From: UBA1740 sp045587025
GTDB lineage: Bacteria > Bacillota > Clostridia > Oscillospirales > CAG-272
Assembly: GCA_045587025.1 (NCBI GenBank)
Contig: JAZNBK010000047.1
Location: 1-19,192, forward strand
Direction: 5' to 3'
Length of the DNA: 19,192 bases
The notes beneath the pieces are model-generated. The model made no database searches. It was given only the letters and a program-made list of their open reading frames with translations, and was not told the origin of the DNA. The position numbers were made by a program, and so were the translations under genes. Every line of letters begins with the position of its first letter. Position 1 is the first letter of the stretch. Below are positions 5,949-13,490 of the stretch, piece by piece.

Positions 5949-8321
5949 TTATTTTTCCAAAAAGGTCTTGATGGCGCCTGCGCCTGCGAATTTCTCAACG
6001 GCGCCGTTCTTTATAACGACCAAGGTGGGCGCCTGCTTAATTCCAAAGGCGTTTGCAAGCTCTACGTTCTCAACAGCCAAAATCTTTTCATAGCTATATC
6101 CCGCCTTTTCAAGCATAGAATAAGCTATTTTACAGTTCGGGCAGGTAGCCGAAACGAAGAGATAGCTACCGTCGGAGAGAGGAGCGGAAGCAAGCTTTAC
6201 TTCTTCTGCTTCTTCCTTACATTCGCACTTTTTGACGTCAGCCAACGCCTTGTCGTCGATTATATACTCCTTGCGCTCCTTATATTCCTGAGATTTACCC
6301 TCGTTCCAGTTGCCTACGGGACGGTAGTAACCTGTTATGCGGCTATAAACCTCCGTTTCCTCCTGACATTCGGGACAAACGAATTGCTCGCCCTGAATAT
6401 ATCCGTGATTCTTACATACGGAATAGGTAGGAGAAATCGTATAGTAAGGAAGCTTGTAGTTCTCTGCTATCTTGCGTACGAGACGAGCGGCCGCCTTCCA
6501 GTCGGGAAGCTTTTCACCCAAGAACGCATGGAATACAGTACCCGACGTATAGAGCGTCTGAAGGTCGTCCTGAATATCGAGCGCCGAGAAGATATCCTCC
6601 GTATAACCTACGGGAAGATGGCTACTGTTAGTATAATAAGGAACGTTAGACGCCTCGGATGCGGTAATGATCTCGGGGAACTGCTCTACGTCGTGCTTAG
6701 CAAGGCGGTATGACGTCGATTCTGCGGGAGTTGCTTCAAGGTTATAGAGGTCACCGTACTTTTCCTGATAGTCGGAAAGGCGCTCGCGCATATGGTTAAG
6801 CACGTCTTTCGTGAAGCTCTGCGCCTCGTCTGTAGTCATATTCTTCTGAATCCATTTTGCGTTCAAGCACGCTTCGTTCATACCTACGAGACCGATAGTT
6901 GAGAAGTGATTAGCAAAAGTACCGAGGTAACGCTTTGTGTAAGGATACAATCCCTCGTTCAAAAGCTTTGTTATAACGTCTCTCTTGATCTTCAAGGAGC
7001 GCGCGGCGATATCCATCATTTTGTCAAGACGGGTATAGAAATCTGTTTCATCCTTTGAAAGATACGCAATTCTCGGCATATTTATAGTTACAACGCCGAC
7101 GGAGCCGGTGCTTTCACCACTTCCGAAGAAGCCGCCTGATTTTTTGCGGAGCTCTCTCAAGTCAAGGCGAAGACGGCAGCACATACTTCTTACGTCGCTC
7201 GGCTCCATATCGCTGTTAATATAGTTTGAGAAATAGGGCGTTCCGTATTTAGCGGTCATTTCAAACAGAAGCTTATTGTTTTCCGTCTCGGACCAGTCAA
7301 AGTTCTTCGTGATAGAATAGGTAGGAATAGGATACTGGAAGCCCCTTCCGTTCGCGTCACCCTCTATCATAATCTCGATAAACGCCTTGTTTATAAGACG
7401 CATTTCTTCCTGACAGTCGCCGTAGGTGAAGTCCATTTCCTTTCCGCCTACTATTGCAGGGAGGTTGGCAAGGTCTGCGGGAACGGTCCAGTCAAGGGTG
7501 ATGTTCGAGTAGGGCCCCTGTCTACCCCCCGCGGAAGGAGTATTTACGCCGTAAACGAATGACTGTATGCACTGCTTAACCTCTTTGTAGCTGAGGTTAT
7601 CTATCTTAACAAAGGGAGCGAGATAGGTATCAAAGGAGGAGAACGCCTGCGCGCCTGCCCATTCGTTCTGCATAATTCCGAGGAAGTTTACCATCTGATT
7701 ACAGAGGGTGGAAAGGTGTCCTGCGGGAGAGGACGTAATCTTGCCGGGTACGCCGCCAAGTCCTTCCTTGATAAGCTGCTTCAAGCTCCAACCGGCGCAA
7801 TAGCCCGTGAGCATTGAAAGGTCGTGAATGTGAATATCGCAGTTTCTGTGCGCATCGCTGATTTCAGAATCATAGATTTCGGAGAGCCAATAGTTAGCGG
7901 TGATAGCTCCCGAGTTCGAGAGAATCAAACCGCCGACCGAGTAGGTAACGGTAGAGTTCTCCTTAACACGCCAGTCAAGAACGTTTACGTAGTTATTTAC
8001 GGTTTCCTTGTAGTCGAGGAAGGAATTTTTGAGGTTACGAAGCTTTTCACGGTGTTTTCTGTAAAGAATATACGACTTCGCAACGGCGTCGTATCCCCCC
8101 TGAATTAAAACGGACTCTACGCTGTCCTGTATATCCTCAACGGCAACCTTTCCGTCCTTAATTTTCGGAAGAAAGTCCGCAGATACCTTGAGCGCCAGAA
8201 AATCAATTATATTTTCCGTATACTCGGTGTTCGTTGCCTCGAACGCTTTTTTCATTGCATTAGCGATTTTTACGATATCAAAATCTGCAATTTTTCCATC
8301 TCTTTTTACAATCTGATACAT
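5949..8321 (-). CDS. nrdD: Anaerobic (class III) ribonucleotide reductase with C-terminal thioredoxin-like domain
   Basis: A 790-residue glycyl radical enzyme that reduces ribonucleoside triphosphates for DNA synthesis without oxygen. Residues 1-95 are an ATP-cone allosteric domain. C175 in CAGWSL and C381-C382 in MCCR are candidate active-site cysteines. A zinc-binding site is suggested by C636-x2-H639 and C649-x2-C652, and G664 in RITGYY is the radical glycine. After a Lys/Glu-rich linker with a CEC (about 700-710), residues about 718-790 form an extra thioredoxin/glutaredoxin-like domain with C727-P-N-C730 and a later APT (cis-Pro) loop. Typical NrdD ends soon after the glycine, so this is a fusion. 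It suggests thiol-based rather than formate-based reduction, as known for some NrdD subgroups. The gene follows nrdG by 45 bases with a GAGGAG site. Confidence 0.95.
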   Translation of the reverse strand: MYQIVKRDGKIADFDIVKIANAMKKAFEATNTEYTENIIDFLALKVSADFLPKIKDGKVAVEDIQDSVESVLIQGGYDAVAKSYILYRKHREKLRNLKNSFLDYKETVNNYVNVLDWRVKENSTVTYSVGGLILSNSGAITANYWLSEIYDSEISDAHRNCDIHIHDLSMLTGYCAGWSLKQLIKEGLGGVPGKITSSPAGHLSTLCNQMVNFLGIMQNEWAGAQAFSSFDTYLAPFVKIDNLSYKEVKQCIQSFVYGVNTPSAGGRQGPYSNITLDWTVPADLANLPAIVGGKEMDFTYGDCQEEMRLINKAFIEIMIEGDANGRGFQYPIPTYSITKNFDWSETENNKLLFEMTAKYGTPYFSNYINSDMEPSDVRSMCCRLRLDLRELRKKSGGFFGSGESTGSVGVVTINMPRIAYLSKDETDFYTRLDKMMDIAARSLKIKRDVITKLLNEGLYPYTKRYLGTFANHFSTIGLVGMNEACLNAKWIQKNMTTDEAQSFTKDVLNHMRERLSDYQEKYGDLYNLEATPAESTSYRLAKHDVEQFPEIITASEASNVPYYTNSSHLPVGYTEDIFSALDIQDDLQTLYTSGTVFHAFLGEKLPDWKAAARLVRKIAENYKLPYYTISPTYSVCKNHGYIQGEQFVCPECQEETEVYSRITGYYRPVGNWNEGKSQEYKERKEYIIDDKALADVKKCECKEEAEEVKLASAPLSDGSYLFVSATCPNCKIAYSMLEKAGYSYEKILAVENVELANAFGIKQAPTLVVIKNGAVEKFAGAGAIKTFLEK

Positions 8322-8366
8322 TTTTTGCTCCTCTTTTTTTGATATATTATTTTTTATTATAATTAT

Positions 8367-9059
8367 TTATATTCCTCTTATTTCAACGGATTTGACGTAT
8401 TTTTTCGCATTTTCTGCGAACGTCTTCAACTCGTTAGGTGAAAACTCGGAGAGTCCGTCGGGCGACAAAAGCTCTCCCGAATCCTTAAACTGCTGTAAAA
8501 AATATTTCTCTGCGCCGGAAATCCACTCGGCGAGCGACGAAAGTCCCTCTTCGGTGTGTATTCCTTTCACTACGGTAGTTCTGAATTCGTAATCTACCGC
8601 GCCCTCAAGCAGAAAATTCTTCGATTCCTCGACCGCCTTTATATTCAGCTTTACGTCCCCGATAGCCGACAAGTATTCATTTGGGAAATTTTTTATATCC
8701 ATTGCGACATAGTCGACTAATTTGTTTCCGACAAGCTCGCGCAAAAGCTTTGGATTAGTTCCGTTCGTATCGAGCTTTATAAGATATCCGAGCTCTTTTA
8801 TCCTTGAAAGGAAATCTCCTATGTCGAAATGAAGTAACGGTTCTCCGCCCGTGATAACGACGCCCTCCAAAATTCCCTTTCGCTGTTTGAGAAATTCAAG
8901 CACGTCGTCGGCTTCCAATTTATCGGCACATTCGCCACCGACGAGGTGGGCGTTATGGCAGAACGGGCACTTGAAATTGCAGCCGGGCGTAAAAACGGTA
9001 CAGGCGACGACACCCGGAAAATCAAGCAAGGTTAATTTTTGTACTCCTGCGATCCTCAT
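8367..9059 (-). CDS. nrdG: Anaerobic ribonucleotide reductase activating enzyme (radical SAM)
   Basis: A 230-residue radical SAM protein. C27-x3-C31-x2-C34 binds the 4Fe-4S cluster and GGEP further on contacts S-adenosylmethionine. It generates the 5'-deoxyadenosyl radical that abstracts hydrogen from G664 of NrdD. Its length and its LTLLDFPG start resemble the longer NrdG/pyruvate formate-lyase-activase-like group. I use the ATG at 9059, preceded by AGGAGG six bases upstream. An in-frame ATG at 9089 is part of the promoter -10 region, and the transcript should begin near 9082. It heads the nrdG-nrdD-trxB operon; this order (activase first) is the reverse of Escherichia coli. NrdR-type boxes overlap its promoter. 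Confidence 0.93.
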   Translation of the reverse strand: MRIAGVQKLTLLDFPGVVACTVFTPGCNFKCPFCHNAHLVGGECADKLEADDVLEFLKQRKGILEGVVITGGEPLLHFDIGDFLSRIKELGYLIKLDTNGTNPKLLRELVGNKLVDYVAMDIKNFPNEYLSAIGDVKLNIKAVEESKNFLLEGAVDYEFRTTVVKGIHTEEGLSSLAEWISGAEKYFLQQFKDSGELLSPDGLSEFSPNELKTFAENAKKYVKSVEIRGI

Positions 9060-9088
9060 TTCTGCCCTCCTTTTTTGGCCGTGAAGCA

Positions 9089-9117
9089 ATTATACCACAT
9101 ATTGTTACTTTTGTCAA
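9089..9117 (-). promoter_or_regulatory. Consensus sigma-A promoter of nrdG-nrdD-trxB
   Basis: On the minus strand, TTGACA (9112-9117) and TATAAT (9089-9094) are both perfect, with a 17-base spacer. Transcription should begin near 9082, leaving a short leader of about 22 bases that contains the AGGAGG of nrdG. Such a strong promoter implies repression as the control mode, which fits the overlapping NrdR-like boxes. Confidence 0.9.
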
Positions 9118-9139
9118 TAGGAAACACAACATATTGTGT
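9092..9139. promoter_or_regulatory. Pair of NrdR-like boxes at the nrdG promoter
   Basis: Box 2 (9124-9139, ACACAACATATTGTGT) differs at one position from the NrdR consensus as I remember it (ACACwATATATwGTGT). Box 1 (9092-9107) is weaker, about 11 of 16, but keeps the ACATATTG core. The two start 32 bases apart, close to the three-turn spacing known for NrdR box pairs. Box 1 covers the spacer and touches the -10; box 2 lies just upstream of the -35. NrdR is the ATP-cone repressor of ribonucleotide reductase genes; its gene is not in the window. Confidence 0.75.
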
Positions 9140-9155
9140 TTATTTTTTTTGCTTT

Positions 9156-9174
9156 TATGCGACTCAGTCACATA
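9156..9174. promoter_or_regulatory. Second copy of the Crp/Fnr-type operator
   Basis: An inverted repeat centred on 9165 with nine-base arms matching at eight of nine positions; core ATGCGAC-TCA-GTCACAT. It has the same geometry and the same right half (GTCACAT) as the site at 4204-4226. It is centred at about -41 from the predicted rightward start near 9206, and about -83 from the nrdG start. Confidence 0.6.
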
Positions 9175-9199
9175 TTGCTTATCAATTATATGATAAAAT
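9171..9199 (+). promoter_or_regulatory. Rightward activator-type promoter of the FTR-like / trxA operon
   Basis: An extended -10 (TGA then TAAAAT, hexamer at 9194-9199) has only CATATT at the -35 position, which lies inside the operator at 9156-9174. Predicted start near 9206. This mirrors the chrA promoter. An alternative is TTGCTT (9175-9180) with TATACT (9199-9204) and an 18-base spacer. Confidence 0.5.
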
Positions 9200-9225
9200 A
9201 TACTTAAAAGGGGGATAATTTCATT

Positions 9226-9426
9226 ATGAAAATAACCTTAAACGAAAATGAAGAAATCGTAAAAACAGTGAAAGACGGACTTCTGCGCACGGGCGGATAT
9301 TGTCCATGTGTAAGAGAGCAAAATGCGGATACAATATGTATGTGTAAGCAATTCAGAGAGCAAATAAAAAATCCTGATTTTGAAGGATACTGTCACTGCA
9401 TGCTGTATTACAAATCAAAGGACTAA
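9226..9426 (+). CDS. Ferredoxin:thioredoxin reductase catalytic-chain-like protein
   Basis: A 66-residue iron-sulfur protein with three CxC motifs: C26-P-C28, C38-M-C40 and C56-H-C58. Their order and the final CHC match the catalytic (beta) chain of ferredoxin:thioredoxin reductase. By analogy C26, C38, C40 and C56 would hold the 4Fe-4S cluster, and C28-C58 the active disulfide. It is shorter than plant or cyanobacterial FTR-beta (about 110 residues), lacks the variable alpha chain, and has CMC where CPC is usual. Similar minimal proteins occur in anaerobic bacteria and archaea. It is followed 28 bases later by a thioredoxin, its expected substrate, so it probably passes ferredoxin electrons to TrxA. 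The ATG has GGGGG about 11 bases upstream. A Crp/Fnr-type operator sits at -41 of its predicted promoter. Confidence 0.82.
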   Translation: MKITLNENEEIVKTVKDGLLRTGGYCPCVREQNADTICMCKQFREQIKNPDFEGYCHCMLYYKSKD

Positions 9427-9454
9427 ACAATTAGTTATATAAAGGGGAGAAAAA

Positions 9455-9763
9455 ATGGCATATCTTAAAATAACGAAGGAAAATTTCAAAGAAGAAGTTT
9501 TGGAATCCGAAAAACCGGTTTTACTCGACTTTTTCGCAGATTGGTGCGGTCCCTGTAAAATGATTGCCCCGATTATTGAAGAAATAGCGAATAAAAATCC
9601 GGACGTCAAGGTGGGCAAGGTCAATGTAACAGACGAGGAAGAGCTTGCCGCTTCCTTTAACGTTTTCAGTATTCCGACGATTATCGTATTCAAGGACGGA
9701 AAGATGACTAATCAGGCGGTCGGCTATCGCACGAAGGAAGAGCTGCTTGATTTGTTGAAATAA
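9455..9763 (+). CDS. trxA: Thioredoxin
   Basis: A 102-residue canonical thioredoxin with active site W30-C31-G-P-C34, buried D25 and the cis-Pro loop SIPT near residue 75. It reduces protein disulfides in the cytoplasm. Candidates in this window are ArsC and perhaps the thioredoxin-like tail of NrdD. It lies in the same transcription unit as the ferredoxin:thioredoxin-reductase-like protein upstream, 28 bases away, with a GGGGAG ribosome binding site. Two possible reductants are therefore encoded close by: the FTR-like protein and TrxB. No terminator is visible after it, so read-through into rubrerythrin is possible. Confidence 0.97.
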   Translation: MAYLKITKENFKEEVLESEKPVLLDFFADWCGPCKMIAPIIEEIANKNPDVKVGKVNVTDEEELAASFNVFSIPTIIVFKDGKMTNQAVGYRTKEELLDLLK

Positions 9764-9906
9764 AAGTCCACAAAAAAATAAAGTAGTATTCAATTTTATA
9801 AAAATAAATTTATATTCGGCTTGGCGAAATTTCGGCTTTTGCGCGAGGGCGTATCTCTTGCGTAAAATACCGTCTCCGACACGCCGAAGGATTAAGGAGT
9901 AAAAAA
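9764..9906 (+). promoter_or_regulatory. Rubrerythrin leader with weak promoter and possible RNA structure
   Basis: A weak promoter can be read as TTCAAT (9789-9794), a 16-base spacer and TATATT (9811-9816). The following leader of about 80 bases is GC-richer and can fold: TTCGGC at 9815-9820 can pair with GCCGAA at 9883-9888 around smaller stems. I recognise no known riboswitch class. AAGGAG lies just before the rubrerythrin ATG. Confidence 0.35.
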
Positions 9907-10443
9907 ATGAGCAAGTATTCTGGAACGAAAACACAAAAAAATCTTGAAGCCGCTTTTGCGGGCGAATCCGAAGCAAGAAACAAATACACCTACTTTGCTT
10001 CAGTTGCGAAAAAGGAGGGCTTCGAGCAGATTTCCGCTTTATTCTTAAAGACGGCGGAAAATGAAAAGGAACACGCAAAAATGTGGTTCAAGGAGCTCGA
10101 CGGCATAAGCGACACGAAAGAGAACCTTCTCCACGCGGCAGAAGGCGAAAACTACGAATGGACCGACATGTACGAGGGCTTTGCAAAGGACGCAGAGGAA
10201 GAGGGCTTCACCGATCTTGCGAGAAAATTCCGTCTCGTAGCGGCTGTTGAAAAGCACCACGAGGAAAGATACCGCGCGCTTCTCAAAAACGTAGAGCTGG
10301 CAGAGGTATTTGAAAAGAGCGAGGTAAAGGTTTGGGAGTGCCGTAACTGCGGACACATCGTCGTGGGAACTAAGGCGCCTCAGGTTTGCCCCACCTGCGC
10401 TCATCCTCAAAGCTATTTTGAAATTCACGCAGAAAACTATTGA
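9907..10443 (+). CDS. rbr: Rubrerythrin
   Basis: A 178-residue protein with the standard rubrerythrin layout. Residues about 8-138 form a ferritin-like four-helix diiron domain (E20 in the first GESEAR helix, E-x2-H near 50-60, and a later E-K-H-H-E-E-R helix). Residues 142-178 form a rubredoxin domain with C145-x2-C148 and C161-x2-C164. It reduces hydrogen peroxide to water with electrons from rubredoxin or another donor, protecting anaerobes from oxidative damage. Position after the FTR-like protein and TrxA fits a redox-stress cluster. A strong terminator follows 22 bases after the stop codon. Length and domain order are normal. Confidence 0.97.
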   Translation: MSKYSGTKTQKNLEAAFAGESEARNKYTYFASVAKKEGFEQISALFLKTAENEKEHAKMWFKELDGISDTKENLLHAAEGENYEWTDMYEGFAKDAEEEGFTDLARKFRLVAAVEKHHEERYRALLKNVELAEVFEKSEVKVWECRNCGHIVVGTKAPQVCPTCAHPQSYFEIHAENY

Positions 10444-10465
10444 TAATAAAAACGTCATAGAGCGC

Positions 10466-10502
10466 AAAGATGGCTCGGTAAATCTGCCGAGCCATCTTTT
10501 TT
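10466..10502 (+). terminator. Rho-independent terminator after rubrerythrin
   Basis: A 13-base perfect stem (10466-10478 with 10487-10499), an eight-base loop and a T run to 10502. It separates rubrerythrin from the convergent P-type ATPase and may also serve the other direction weakly. Confidence 0.92.
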
Positions 10503-10521
10503 GTAAATATTTGTTTGCTTT

Positions 10522-13200
10522 TTAGTTTTCTTTTTTTCTTGCTGTTTTTCTCTGTATCAATTTAACCAGCTCAACGATAGGAATTATCGATATAGCGAGC
10601 GCCATTGCTATCGCGTACTCCTTGAGGTTAAGGTGCGCGAGATTGAACGCTTTTGAAAGGAAGTTGATTTCCACAACCGCCGTCGTAAGCAAGAACGAAA
10701 GCGCGCCTGCGCCCCAGAGCCACTTGTTTTGAGATTTTATCTTGAATATCGAGCCGTTCAAGGAACGCATATTAAAGGAATGGAAGATTTCCGCCATAGA
10801 AAGCGTCAAGAACGCCATGCTCGTGCCGAGCTCTGCCGCGCTGTAATTCAATTTTCCCATTTCGGATAGATGCTCTGCAAAAAGGAAATCACGGCCTATA
10901 AAATAGGAAACGAGAGTAATTATCGTAACCAAAGCGCCCTGATATGCGACTGCAAATCCGAGCCCTCCTGCAAAAATGCCCTCTTTGGAATCTCTCGGCT
11001 TTCTCTTCATAACGTCCGCTTCCGCCTTCTCCATACCAAGAGCGAGCGCCGGGAAGCAGTCAGTAATAAGGTTTATCCAAAGCAGGTGAACCGGCTGGAA
11101 GATAGTGAAGCCCAAGAGCGTGGCAGTGAAAATCGAAAGCACCTCGGAAAGATTGGATGCAAGCAAAAATTGAATTGCTTTACGGATATTATCGTAAATT
11201 CTGCGTCCCTCTCCTGCCGCCGCGACTATCGTCGCAAAGTTATCGTCAGCGAGAATCATATCCGCTACGTTCTTCGTAACATCGGTTCCCGTAATACCCA
11301 TTCCAACGCCTATATCCGCATTTTTTATAGAGGGCGCGTCGTTTACGCCGTCGCCCGTCATAGCGGTAACCTTATTCTTTTTACGCCAAGCGTTTACTAT
11401 TCTCGTTTTATGCTCCGGCTGAACTCGGGCGTAAACCGAGAATCTCTCGACGGCAAGCTCAAATTCCTCGTCAGAAATGTTGTCAAGCTCGGCGCCCGTA
11501 ATCGCCTGAGAATTATCCTCTAAAATTCCGAGCTCTTTTGCGATAGCGACCGCAGTATCTATATGGTCGCCCGTAATCATAATAGGGCGGATGCCCGCGT
11601 TCTTACATTCAACGATAGCGTCCTTTACCTCAGGGCGAACGGGATCTATCATTCCGCAAAGCCCTACAAAGCAAAGATTTTCTTCAAGATATTCCGGCTC
11701 GAAGCCGTCGGGCGTCTTTTCCCATTTTCTTTCGGCGCAGGCGAGCACACGTAGTGCCTTATCTGCCATTTGCTTGTTTGCGTCAATAATGCTTTGTCTA
11801 TACTCCTCGGTCATAGGAAGCGCTGCGCCGTCCTTCAGATAATGAGTGCATCTGCCCACGACAACGTCGGGCGCGCCCTTTGTATATTGGATAAAGGCAT
11901 TTTCCGTCTTATGCACGGTTGACATCATTTTTCTCGTCGAATCGAAGGGCGCCTCACCTATACGAACAAGCTGCTCCTTCAGCTCGCTTTTATGCTTGCC
12001 GAGCTTATTTGCCCAAGAAACCAAAGCCGCCTCGGTGGGTTCGCCCGTAACGACGTTTTCGCTATCTATTTCCGCGTCGCAGCAAAGCGCCATTGCAACC
12101 GCAAGCTTCGTTTCATTTTCCGTAAAGCTGTCAACTACCGTCATCTTATTCTGCGTCAGCGTTCCCGTCTTATCGGAGCAGATTATCTGGGTGCATCCGA
12201 GAGTTTCAACCGCGGTGAGCTTTCGTATAATTGCGTTCTTCTTCGACATATTGGTAACGCCTATCGAAAGAACTATCGTAACGACAGTCGCAAGTCCTTC
12301 GGGAATCGCCGCAACCGCGAGCGAAATCGAAATCATAAACGAGGAAAGCACGGTTTCAAAGCCGACGCCATTTCTTATAAGCTGAACGCCAAAAATCAAA
12401 ACGCATATTCCGATAACTAAATAAGTCAAAATTTTGGAAAGTCCCGCGAGCTTGATTTGCAGAGGTGTTTTTCCCTCTTGCGCATTTGCAAGCGCATCCG
12501 CTATCTTTCCCATTTCGGTATCCATTCCCGTGCCTGTAACGACCGCCTTGCCGCGTCCGTAAACGACGGTAGAGCCCATAAATACCATATTCTTACGGTC
12601 GCCGAGCGGAACGTCTCCGTTTTTATCGGCAGTCAACGCCTCGACCTTTTTATCTACCGGAACCGATTCTCCCGTCAGGGCGGCTTCCTCTATCTTCATT
12701 GAGGCGCACTCGATAATTCTGGCGTCCGCGGGAACTGCGTCTCCCGCTTCCAAAACGATGATATCGCCAACCACGAGATCCTCGCTCTTTACCGATATCT
12801 GATGTCCGTCACGAATTACCTTCGTCGTGGCGGCAGCGATTTCCTGTAACGCCTCGATCGCCTTTTCCGCCTTGCTCTCCTGAAGAACTCCGAGCACCGC
12901 GTTAATTAGAACGACTGCGAGAATAATTACTACGTCGGCGGGAAATTCCCAATGCCCCGCGCTTACGCCGTTATAAATTTCAACGCCTGCAGATATAGCG
13001 GCGGCGACTAAAAGAATAATCGTCATCGGCTCTGCAAGCTGCTTCAGAAAGCGATGCATCAAGGATTCCTTTTTGCCTTCAATCAACTTGTTTTTGCCGT
13101 TTTCTTCAAGTCGTTTTTGCGCTTCTGCGGGCGAAAGTCCCTTTTCGTCGCTATTAACCTTTGTTAAAACAGTTTCCCTGCTTTCACAATAAAACTTCAT
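10522..13200 (-). CDS. P-type cation ATPase, Ca2+-transporting (P2A, SERCA/PMCA-like)
   Basis: An 892-residue membrane pump of normal length. In order: N-terminal cation-ATPase domain (about 1-70), TM1-2, actuator domain with T176-G-E-S179, TM3-4, phosphorylation site D343-KTGT, nucleotide domain with KGAPD, hinge TGDGVND, then six C-terminal transmembrane helices. Calcium-site residues of SERCA are kept: P-E301-G-L in TM4, N and E in the NLSEV segment of TM5, and N, T and D in the INLITD segment of TM6. I therefore predict Ca2+ export, like the Listeria LMCA1-type pumps, though Mn2+ cannot be excluded. It is a single gene with AAGGAGG eight bases before the ATG. Neighbours on both sides face other ways, so no operon context helps. 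Confidence 0.93.
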   Translation of the reverse strand: MKFYCESRETVLTKVNSDEKGLSPAEAQKRLEENGKNKLIEGKKESLMHRFLKQLAEPMTIILLVAAAISAGVEIYNGVSAGHWEFPADVVIILAVVLINAVLGVLQESKAEKAIEALQEIAAATTKVIRDGHQISVKSEDLVVGDIIVLEAGDAVPADARIIECASMKIEEAALTGESVPVDKKVEALTADKNGDVPLGDRKNMVFMGSTVVYGRGKAVVTGTGMDTEMGKIADALANAQEGKTPLQIKLAGLSKILTYLVIGICVLIFGVQLIRNGVGFETVLSSFMISISLAVAAIPEGLATVVTIVLSIGVTNMSKKNAIIRKLTAVETLGCTQIICSDKTGTLTQNKMTVVDSFTENETKLAVAMALCCDAEIDSENVVTGEPTEAALVSWANKLGKHKSELKEQLVRIGEAPFDSTRKMMSTVHKTENAFIQYTKGAPDVVVGRCTHYLKDGAALPMTEEYRQSIIDANKQMADKALRVLACAERKWEKTPDGFEPEYLEENLCFVGLCGMIDPVRPEVKDAIVECKNAGIRPIMITGDHIDTAVAIAKELGILEDNSQAITGAELDNISDEEFELAVERFSVYARVQPEHKTRIVNAWRKKNKVTAMTGDGVNDAPSIKNADIGVGMGITGTDVTKNVADMILADDNFATIVAAAGEGRRIYDNIRKAIQFLLASNLSEVLSIFTATLLGFTIFQPVHLLWINLITDCFPALALGMEKAEADVMKRKPRDSKEGIFAGGLGFAVAYQGALVTIITLVSYFIGRDFLFAEHLSEMGKLNYSAAELGTSMAFLTLSMAEIFHSFNMRSLNGSIFKIKSQNKWLWGAGALSFLLTTAVVEINFLSKAFNLAHLNLKEYAIAMALAISIIPIVELVKLIQRKTARKKEN

Positions 13201-13490
13201 TTAACGCCTCCTTTATAAAGATGATTTATTATATATGATTTTTATTTTCGGTATATGTTATTATTATTTCATAATTGTAAATTTATTCCTCTTCATCCGC
13301 GAGAGTGCGGTATAATCTTCGCATAATAATTAGTTTTTCATTTCATCATATCGGCAGCTTATAAGCATTTTAACCTCTATAAAGGATAGAAAATCCGTTT
13401 CTTCCGCTTTCCATTTCTTTGTATCTGCCTGACGAAAAAAAACATATAATGTAATGGTGCTTCACCAAAATCTATAAAGGAGGTTTTTTT
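13201..13490. other. Divergent intergenic region between the Ca2+ ATPase and the collagen-like gene
   Basis: About 290 bases without a gene. The part next to the ATPase is very AT-rich. I see TATAAT at 13311-13316 (plus strand) without a good -35. Just before the collagen-like gene, CATATAAT at 13443-13450 resembles a sporulation sigma-E/sigma-K -10 as well as a sigma-A TATAAT, but I find no convincing partner -35. GGAGG at 13479-13483 is the ribosome binding site of the collagen-like gene. Confidence 0.4.

Noticed and set aside
5868..6713. Long open frame of 281 codons opposite trxB and nrdD
   Set aside because: It lies antisense to two certain genes, has no ribosome binding site and no family resemblance; it is a by-product of their codon use.
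9796..9816. PerR/Fur box upstream of rubrerythrin
   Set aside because: The AT-rich inverted repeat matches the 7-1-7 PerR consensus at only about nine of fourteen positions, which is expected by chance in such AT-rich DNA.
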